From the NCBI GenBank assembly GCA_903898215.1, contig CAIUEQ010000300.1:1-5073 (forward strand): a stretch of DNA of 5,073 nt, written 5' to 3'. A program made the translations under genes and the position numbers. Of the stretch, positions 1-5,073 are shown piece after piece (position 1 is the first letter of the stretch; every line of letters starts with the position of its first letter). This DNA comes from an uncultured Bacteroidota bacterium (GTDB taxonomy: Bacteria; Bacteroidota; Bacteroidia; UKL13-3). The notes under the pieces are model-generated. The model ran no database searches and was not told the origin of the DNA. It saw only the letters and a program-made list of their open reading frames with translations.

Positions 1-554
1 ACATCTCTTCTTTCATCATAATAATGAGAAGTTGACAAACCGTAGATTCTTCCTGTTGGAGCCATGAATTGCCACATTCCGGCAGCACCTACAGGTGATG
101 TAGCTTGAGGGTTAAGTGCAGATTCTATTACTGCAAGATATTTTAACTCAAGGGGCATTTTTTCTTTGTCGAGAGCTTCTTCAAAAATCGGGAAGTAATA
201 TTTTGACCAAGAAAGAATTTTTGAAGCTAGCTTACGTTTTCTGATGGTATATAAATCAATGTAAGGACGAACATATTCGTTGTAATCTAAAGGGATTTGA
301 GATTCGAGGATCGATAAACGGTAGGCATAAACTGAATCGGCATATACCGGAATATCATTTTCTTCAAAGCCATAAATGTTTAAATCACCTTGCTGAACTT
401 GAGGGTAAAGTTTATTTCTGATTTTTAATGTATTGCTGTCAACATGCGCCAAATAGGTTTCATCAGCCTCATACCTGCGAACTTGAGCATTCGCATCAAA
501 TACAAATAGGGTAATGAATAAGAATAAAAAGATATATAAAAAGTTTTTAGTCAT
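1..554 (-). CDS. mltD: MltD-type membrane-associated lytic murein transglycosylase (GH23/SLT domain), 3' part outside window
   Basis: I translated the minus strand from the ATG at 554-552; the frame is open for 184 codons to the left edge, so the C-terminus is missing. Residues 1-23 form a Sec signal peptide: MTKN, a hydrophobic stretch rich in F/L/I, and an ANA cleavage motif at 21-23 before Gln24. There is no lipobox, so a soluble or loosely attached periplasmic protein is more likely than a lipoprotein. Residues about 134-184 are the start of the SLT catalytic domain: PLELKYLAVIES holds the presumed catalytic Glu144, followed by NPQATSPVGAAGMWQFM (148-164), TGRIYGL (167-173) and YYDERRD (178-184). 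This is the MltD pattern rather than Slt70. The family cleaves the MurNAc-GlcNAc bond of peptidoglycan, forming 1,6-anhydro-MurNAc, in turnover and remodelling. MltD proteins usually carry LysM repeats after this domain; these would lie off the window. The gene lies downstream of tsaD on the same strand, 160 bp away, with its own candidate promoter. Confidence 0.93.
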   Translation of the reverse strand, partial: MTKNFLYIFLFLFITLFVFDANAQVRRYEADETYLAHVDSNTLKIRNKLYPQVQQGDLNIYGFEENDIPVYADSVYAYRLSILESQIPLDYNEYVRPYIDLYTIRKRKLASKILSWSKYYFPIFEEALDKEKMPLELKYLAVIESALNPQATSPVGAAGMWQFMAPTGRIYGLSTSHYYDERRD

Positions 555-714
555 TCTCGAATTATTAAGGGTAAATCACACCTTGTAGAACAAAAATATA
601 AGATTTTGCGAGAAAAAGAAATTTTGTTGAGTTTTAGTTTTGCAATCAGTGACTTATATATGAGACATAATAATTCAAAATCAAATTCATCAGATAACTG
701 AAAGTAGAATATAA
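555..714. other. Intergenic gap between tsaD stop and mltD start
   Basis: This 160-bp AT-rich gap holds no open frame of note. Apart from the -7-like box near its left side, I see no strong stem-loop followed by a T-run, so no intrinsic terminator for tsaD is evident. The best hairpin just past the tsaD stop is only a 4-bp stem (TCAG, loop TTAT, CTGA), too weak to call. Read-through from tsaD into mltD is therefore possible, with mltD also able to start from its own promoter. Confidence 0.5.
591..598 (-). promoter_or_regulatory. Candidate -7 box of the mltD promoter
   Basis: Read on the minus strand these bases are TATTTTTG, an exact match to the Bacteroidota primary-sigma -7 consensus TAnnTTTG. 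A transcript starting a few bases downstream would have a leader of roughly 30 nt before the mltD ATG at 554. I see no convincing TTG/TTTG -33 element about 20 bases upstream, so the call rests on one box in an AT-rich gap where such matches arise easily by chance. Confidence 0.4.
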
Positions 715-1728
715 TTATCGTGCACTTGGAGAAACAGATTGATCCGCAAAATCTTGAGCTAAAAATTTATGATACCCTGTAATAGCTATCATTGCTGCAT
801 TGTCGGTACAGTATTCAAATTTTGGAATATATGTTTTCCAGTTTCTTAACTGTCCTTCTGTTTCTATGGCTTTGCGTAATCCTGTATTTGCTGATACCCC
901 ACCTGCGATGGCAATTTCCTTTATTCCGGTTTCTTCAGAAGCTTTTATCAATTTTTTCATTAGATGTTGAATGATCGAAAATTGAATTGAAGCACAGATG
1001 TCGTTTAAATTATTTTTTATAAAATGTTCATCGTCAATGATTTTATCTCTAACAAAATATAGGTAAGCCGTTTTTAACCCGCTAAAGCTAAAATCAAGAT
1101 TAGGTACATTAGGCGTTGGAAATTGAAATGCTTTTGGGTTTCCATTCTTTGCATATTCGTCAATCAAAGGGCCACCCGGATATGGAAGGTCTAGAATCTT
1201 AGCGGCTTTATCAAATGCTTCACCTGCAGCGTCATCAGTTGTTTTTCCAATTACTTCAAAATCGAAATAATTATTCATCTTGGTAATAGAGGTATGTCCA
1301 CCTGAAACTGTTAAACACATGAAAGGAAATTTTGGAAATGGCTCGTCTATAAAATGAGATAAAATATGAGCTTGCATATGATTAACCTCAATAATTGGAA
1401 TATTTAAACCCAAGGCCAAAGACTTTGCGAAGGAAGTACCAACAATTAGAGAACCTATTAAACCCGGACTTGTGGTAAATGCAATTGCACTTATTTCTTT
1501 TTTATCGATTCCTGATTGTTTGATTGCTGCATCAACTACAGGTATAATGTTTTGCTGATGAGCACGTGAGGCAAGTTCAGGAACAACACCGCCCCATTTT
1601 TCATGAATTTTTTGTGATGCCACAAGATTGCATAGTATTTTTCCGTTTTGTAAAATTGCAGCGGCAGTATCATCACATGATGATTCGATGGCAAGAATAT
1701 TTATAGTACTTTTACTCACTTCCTGCAA
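715..1728 (-). CDS. tsaD: tRNA N6-adenosine threonylcarbamoyltransferase TsaD (Kae1/YgjD family)
   Basis: Complete gene, 337 codons plus TAA, the usual bacterial TsaD length. TsaD, with TsaB and TsaE, transfers the threonylcarbamoyl group made by TsaC/TsaC2 onto A37 of ANN-decoding tRNAs in the cytoplasm. The ASKHA-fold signature is intact: IESSCDDT (14-21), GGVVPELASRAH (46-57), PGLIGSL (88-94), HMQAH (117-121) with metal ligands His117 and His121, VSGGHT (141-146), DDAAGEAFDK (165-174), YPGGP (183-187), FSGLKTA (215-221), AGGVSANTGLR (275-285) and YCTDNAAMIA (306-315) with the third ligand Asp309. No key residue is missing, so the enzyme should be active. The start is uncertain: the frame has no ATG upstream of IESSCDDT. 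The candidates are TTG at 1728-1726, used here, and GTG at 1719-1717. The GTG start would give MSKSTINILAIESS, which resembles other TsaD N-termini. The gene is divergent from the TamB-like gene and upstream of mltD. Confidence 0.98.
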   Translation of the reverse strand: MQEVSKSTINILAIESSCDDTAAAILQNGKILCNLVASQKIHEKWGGVVPELASRAHQQNIIPVVDAAIKQSGIDKKEISAIAFTTSPGLIGSLIVGTSFAKSLALGLNIPIIEVNHMQAHILSHFIDEPFPKFPFMCLTVSGGHTSITKMNNYFDFEVIGKTTDDAAGEAFDKAAKILDLPYPGGPLIDEYAKNGNPKAFQFPTPNVPNLDFSFSGLKTAYLYFVRDKIIDDEHFIKNNLNDICASIQFSIIQHLMKKLIKASEETGIKEIAIAGGVSANTGLRKAIETEGQLRNWKTYIPKFEYCTDNAAMIAITGYHKFLAQDFADQSVSPSAR

Positions 1729-1761
1729 ATATGGAGTATTAGCAGATAAAAATTATATTTG
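1726..1761. repeat. Short inverted repeat between divergent starts (CAAATAT ... ATATTTG)
   Basis: Arms at 1726-1732 and 1755-1761 are perfect 7-bp reverse complements separated by 22 bp. Each arm ends in TTTG when read outward, so each resembles a -7 promoter box pointing at its own gene: CATATTTG toward tsaD and TATATTTG toward the TamB gene. The left arm overlaps the TTG start candidate of tsaD. The repeat is seen directly; any role as a divergent promoter pair or protein site is inference. A 7-bp match in AT-rich DNA may be chance. Confidence 0.35.
1754..1761 (+). promoter_or_regulatory. Candidate -7 box of the TamB-like gene promoter
   Basis: TATATTTG matches the Bacteroidota -7 consensus TAnnTTTG exactly. 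It ends 14 bases before the proposed TTG start at 1776, so a transcript would have a very short leader of about 8-11 nt. No clear TTG -33 element is visible about 20 bases upstream, which keeps the confidence low. Confidence 0.4.
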
Positions 1762-1775
1762 ACCTCAATATACTT

Positions 1776-4700
1776 TTGAAACGTACAGTAAAAAAAACAG
1801 CATATACAATTTTTTTCCTGCTGATCTCTTCGGTCACGCTGGTGTATATTGTTTTAAATAGCAACTCTTTTCAAAATTGGCTTTCCCATAGAATTACAAA
1901 CTATCTTGGTTCAAAGTTTAAAACTACAATTACTATCGGGCATATCAATTATATGCCATTCACTAAGTTTTCGATGGATAATGTTTATTGGGGAGATCAA
2001 AAAAATGATACTCTTTTTTATGTTCAGCATTTAACATTTAATCTTGGTGGATTTGATTTTGATTCTTTAAGATTGTCACTTAACGATGTAAGTGCTGAAG
2101 GCGCTTATTGCAAAATTGTAACTTACCCCGATCATACTTTTAATATCGGTGTACTTTTCAATATTTTGGATCCGAATGATACTGTTCCGGGGCCACAAAA
2201 ATTTAAACTTTATTTTAATCACACAACTTTAACTGATTCGCATTTTAGTATTGTTGACTCCACAAAAGTTTTTGAGAAACAAGGTTTTGATGGTTTTAAT
2301 CAGGATTATAAACATATCAATCTTGTTGCAAATGATTTTTGGATCATTGGTGATTCTTTGAATTTTGATTTAAAGAATCTCTCCTGTATTGAGCGTTGCG
2401 GTATCGAACTGAAAAAACTTTCAAGTAAAGTAACAATTGCCTATTCAGGAATAAAGGCAACCGAATTATTAGCAGAAACTAAATATAGCCATATCACTAA
2501 TAAATTTGAGATGGTTTATAATGGTTGGGATGAGTTGGCTGATTATAATGATAAGGTAAATATGATTGCCAACCTCAGCGGTGTTAAATTGGATATGCGA
2601 GATATCGGATTTATTGCTCCATTTTTTAAAGATAACAAACAGGTTTTTATGATTGACGGTAAGATGACCGGGCCCGTAAAAAATATCAAAGGCAGGAATC
2701 TTGTTATAAATTTCGGAGAGAATAGTCGTTTTGAAGGAAATATAAATTTAAACGGATTACCTGATATAAACGAAACTTTTATTGATGTTAAGGCTGATAA
2801 TGCTTTAACAAATGTTGCTGATCTGGAATATCTTGTTGGAAATATTTTATCTGATGAATATGCTCACTTAGGTAAAATGAAATTTAAAGGTCATTACACG
2901 GGCTTCTATAATGATTTTGTGGCATTCGGACAATTCAGTACAAATCTCGGGGAAATTAGTTCAGACATAAATATGAAACTGAATCAACCCGATTCGTTGC
3001 CAACTTATTCAGGTAAAATATCTTTAACTAATTTTGATATTGGAGCCATTTTAGGAATGGAAAAAATTATTGGCCGAACAACTTTGCAGGCGTCAATAAA
3101 AGGGAAAAGTTTTGACCTGAAGACACACGAAAGCAAATTTAATTCTGAAGTAAAATATCTGTTTGTAAATGGATATAACTACCAAAATGTTAACATAAAC
3201 GGGTTAATCAATAAAAAAATATTTGAAGGTAAATTAACGCTTAATGATCCTAATGCTAAAATGGATTTTAACGGGACAATAGATTTACGTACAGATTCTA
3301 AAAAGTTTAAATTTAAAGCAAGTATCAACGATGCTGATTTACTCGCTTTGAAACTGCAAAACACAAACAATGTTTTCTCTACAAATATTGATATTGATTT
3401 TTCATATAAAAATATTGATAACAATCATGGGACAATTTTTTTGAATGATATTTTGTTTGTGACTGATAGTTTTAATCATCGCTTTAAACAGGTAAAAGCC
3501 GAAACCCGTTTTGATGGAATAAATAAATTGATTAAAATTCAGTCACCTATATTTGACTTGGAAATGAAAGGTGAGTTTACACTTGTTGACCTTCCTTCAA
3601 ATGTTAGGAATATTATGAATTCAATGTTTCCAAATTATGTAAAATCTGCAAATAGGAAGTTGGGTTCAGAAGATTTTACTTATAAATTATCAATTCAAAA
3701 TTCAGATTTTTTTAGTGATGTGTTTTATCCTAAACTTAGAGTTTATAATATGAATGTGGAAGGTAAATTGAACTCTGATAAAAACTTTCTTTCGATGAAT
3801 GGTGTGATATCGAATTTGATATATGATGAATTAGCTATCAAGAATTTTGCTTTAAAATTAGGAGTTGAAAATGGTTTGAAAGGTCAGATTATTACAGGTG
3901 CTGATGAAGTTTTATATCACGATACTTCATTGATGAAAGATTTTGCAATGCTCACGAATATTCAAAAAAACCGAGCAACCAATTATATTAAAATCACAGA
4001 TTCAACAAATAAGATCAATGCTGATATTTTTACAAATATTGATTTTCAAAATGAGGCCATTAAAATGGTATTCAATCCTTCTACAATTACTTATAGGAAA
4101 ACAATATTTACAATATCAGATAGTAGTATCCTTTCAATAAATGACTCAAACTTGTTTTGCCATCACTTCAAGTTATCACAAGGTGGAGGAGATGTTTTGC
4201 TAAATGGATTTTATGATTTTAATGACATGCATAAACTCAATATTGATATGAATAATATCAATATCGGATTAGTAAATACCTTCTTGCCAAAATTGGATAT
4301 CAAGTTTGGTGGAAAACTAAATGGTACAATAGTTCTTAAAGGAGTAAATCATCAAAATTATTTAAATACACTTGCCCAAATCGACAACCTAACTTTGGAT
4401 AATGATACTTTTGGAAATTTTTCATTGTCTACAAATTATAGCGAGAAACAACAACGTTTTCTTGGGTATGCAAAATCCCTAAATAGTAAATTAAACAACT
4501 TTGAAGCCGGTGGATATATTTCAACTGCTGCAGATAAGGAGATGAATATTAATGTGGCTTTGGATGAATCTGATATTCATTTTTTACAACCATTTTTAAA
4601 AGATTTTGTATTGATAAATGAAGGGAATCTTTCTGCTAAATGTAAAATTACAGGAACTGTTTCGAAGCCTGAAATGGATGGAGAAATTCAACTTTCTAAA

Positions 4701-5073
4701 ATAAATTTCCGTGTTGATTATCTTAAAACTACTTATAAATTAAACTCAACTTTAACTTTTGATAATGATATTATCAATATAAAACCTACAATCGTTATTG
4801 ATGAATTTGGTAAAACAGGAGTTATTGATGGGAAGATTTCACATTCAATGTTCACAGATTTTAATTTTGATATTACAGCTTCAAAATTAGATCAATTTCA
4901 TCTGCTAAATACCAAGGCAAAAGATAACTCGATGTTTTATGGAACGGCTTTCGGTACAGGAACGGTGCATGTTTCAGGAGTTGTAAATAGTATTCTTTTG
5001 GAGACCGATCTGACAACAAATAAAGGAACTGCTGTTTATATTCCCCTTGTCTCAGGATCAGAATCAGGAGAAG
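1776..5073 (+). CDS. tamB: TamB/AsmA-like translocation and assembly module protein, C-terminal part outside window
   Basis: I translated this frame base by base: it is open for 1099 codons from TTG at 1776 to the right edge, with no internal stop or frameshift. An in-frame TAG at 1740-1742 blocks any earlier ATG, so TTG 1776 is the best start. It gives MKRTVKK followed by a transmembrane anchor (about residues 9-27), the expected N-in, periplasm-out topology. The rest is the N/D/K-rich alternating beta-strand pattern of AsmA/TamB proteins, which form a long hydrophobic groove across the periplasm. Landmarks resembling Bacteroidota members are: VYWGDQKNDTLFY (70-82); NGYNYQN (465-471) with DPNAKMDFNG (491-500); SPIFDLEMKGEF near 590-601; a second strand-rich unit about 753-813; and YGTAFGTG (1055-1062) with NKGTAVYIPL (1082-1091), the entry to the C-terminal TamB (DUF490) domain. 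Relatives often reach 1400-1700 residues, so a few hundred are probably missing. Family roles are inner-to-outer membrane lipid transport and, with TamA-type partners, outer-membrane protein assembly. The exact substrate here is unknown. Confidence 0.93.
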   Translation, partial: MKRTVKKTAYTIFFLLISSVTLVYIVLNSNSFQNWLSHRITNYLGSKFKTTITIGHINYMPFTKFSMDNVYWGDQKNDTLFYVQHLTFNLGGFDFDSLRLSLNDVSAEGAYCKIVTYPDHTFNIGVLFNILDPNDTVPGPQKFKLYFNHTTLTDSHFSIVDSTKVFEKQGFDGFNQDYKHINLVANDFWIIGDSLNFDLKNLSCIERCGIELKKLSSKVTIAYSGIKATELLAETKYSHITNKFEMVYNGWDELADYNDKVNMIANLSGVKLDMRDIGFIAPFFKDNKQVFMIDGKMTGPVKNIKGRNLVINFGENSRFEGNINLNGLPDINETFIDVKADNALTNVADLEYLVGNILSDEYAHLGKMKFKGHYTGFYNDFVAFGQFSTNLGEISSDINMKLNQPDSLPTYSGKISLTNFDIGAILGMEKIIGRTTLQASIKGKSFDLKTHESKFNSEVKYLFVNGYNYQNVNINGLINKKIFEGKLTLNDPNAKMDFNGTIDLRTDSKKFKFKASINDADLLALKLQNTNNVFSTNIDIDFSYKNIDNNHGTIFLNDILFVTDSFNHRFKQVKAETRFDGINKLIKIQSPIFDLEMKGEFTLVDLPSNVRNIMNSMFPNYVKSANRKLGSEDFTYKLSIQNSDFFSDVFYPKLRVYNMNVEGKLNSDKNFLSMNGVISNLIYDELAIKNFALKLGVENGLKGQIITGADEVLYHDTSLMKDFAMLTNIQKNRATNYIKITDSTNKINADIFTNIDFQNEAIKMVFNPSTITYRKTIFTISDSSILSINDSNLFCHHFKLSQGGGDVLLNGFYDFNDMHKLNIDMNNINIGLVNTFLPKLDIKFGGKLNGTIVLKGVNHQNYLNTLAQIDNLTLDNDTFGNFSLSTNYSEKQQRFLGYAKSLNSKLNNFEAGGYISTAADKEMNINVALDESDIHFLQPFLKDFVLINEGNLSAKCKITGTVSKPEMDGEIQLSKINFRVDYLKTTYKLNSTLTFDNDIINIKPTIVIDEFGKTGVIDGKISHSMFTDFNFDITASKLDQFHLLNTKAKDNSMFYGTAFGTGTVHVSGVVNSILLETDLTTNKGTAVYIPLVSGSESGE

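Noticed and set aside
640..714. Possible tsaD terminator
   Set aside because: Only a 4-bp stem (TCAG/CTGA) and AT-rich near-palindromes are present, without a strong stem plus T-run.
792..974. 60-codon plus-strand open frame with a hydrophobic translation
   Set aside because: It lies wholly antisense inside tsaD, whose motifs are intact; the hydrophobic look comes from reading AT-rich coding DNA in reverse. No promoter or start signal supports it.
3179..3424. 81-codon minus-strand open frame
   Set aside because: It is antisense to the strongly supported TamB-like frame, across the conserved NGYNYQN and DPN region; a chance shadow.
3943..4140. 65-codon plus-strand open frame
   Set aside because: It is out of frame within the TamB-like gene, which reads through without interruption here; its translation has no recognisable domain.
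3360..4215. Repeated TNID-type motifs (about residues 535-538 and 753-756) suggesting an internal duplication
   Set aside because: The two flanking segments differ beyond four or five residues and each fits its own place in the TamB family layout; low-complexity N/D/I codon use explains the similarity.
1..5073. Mobile element, CRISPR array, tRNA/rRNA, riboswitch or defence system
   Set aside because: All but about 207 bases are accounted for by three core-type genes; the gaps are 160 and 47 bp, with no direct repeats, RNA-like folds or att-like duplications that I could see.

Overview
This is an AT-rich chromosomal window that looks like a member of the Bacteroidota. Four things point there: A/T-biased codon use; weak or absent Shine-Dalgarno sequences at the gene starts; copies of the Bacteroidota-type -7 promoter hexad pattern (TAnnTTTG) ahead of genes; and, most strongly, a very long TamB-like protein whose internal motifs match the Bacteroidota branch of that family. 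The genus cannot be fixed from this sequence.

Layout. Positions 1-554 (minus strand) hold the N-terminal half of an MltD-type lytic transglycosylase that runs off the left edge. Positions 555-714 are a 160-bp gap with a good -7-like box for that gene. Positions 715-1728 (minus strand) hold a complete tsaD, the catalytic subunit for tRNA t6A37 modification. A 47-bp divergent gap follows. Positions 1776-5073 (plus strand) are one uninterrupted reading frame of 1099 codons. It has no ATG near its start and runs off the right edge. It encodes a TamB/AsmA-like envelope protein with an N-terminal membrane anchor.

How the genes relate. tsaD is a core translation-fidelity gene. The other two act on the cell envelope: MltD cleaves peptidoglycan in the periplasm, and TamB-like proteins span from inner to outer membrane and are tied to lipid transport or outer-membrane protein assembly. 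Nothing here suggests a mobile element, CRISPR array, toxin-antitoxin system, RNA gene or recent transfer. I regard the region as ordinary core genome. The points worth a second look are the non-ATG starts of both divergent genes, the short inverted repeat of -7-like boxes between them, and an A8 run in the first codons of the TamB gene. I found no evidence for an undescribed system.
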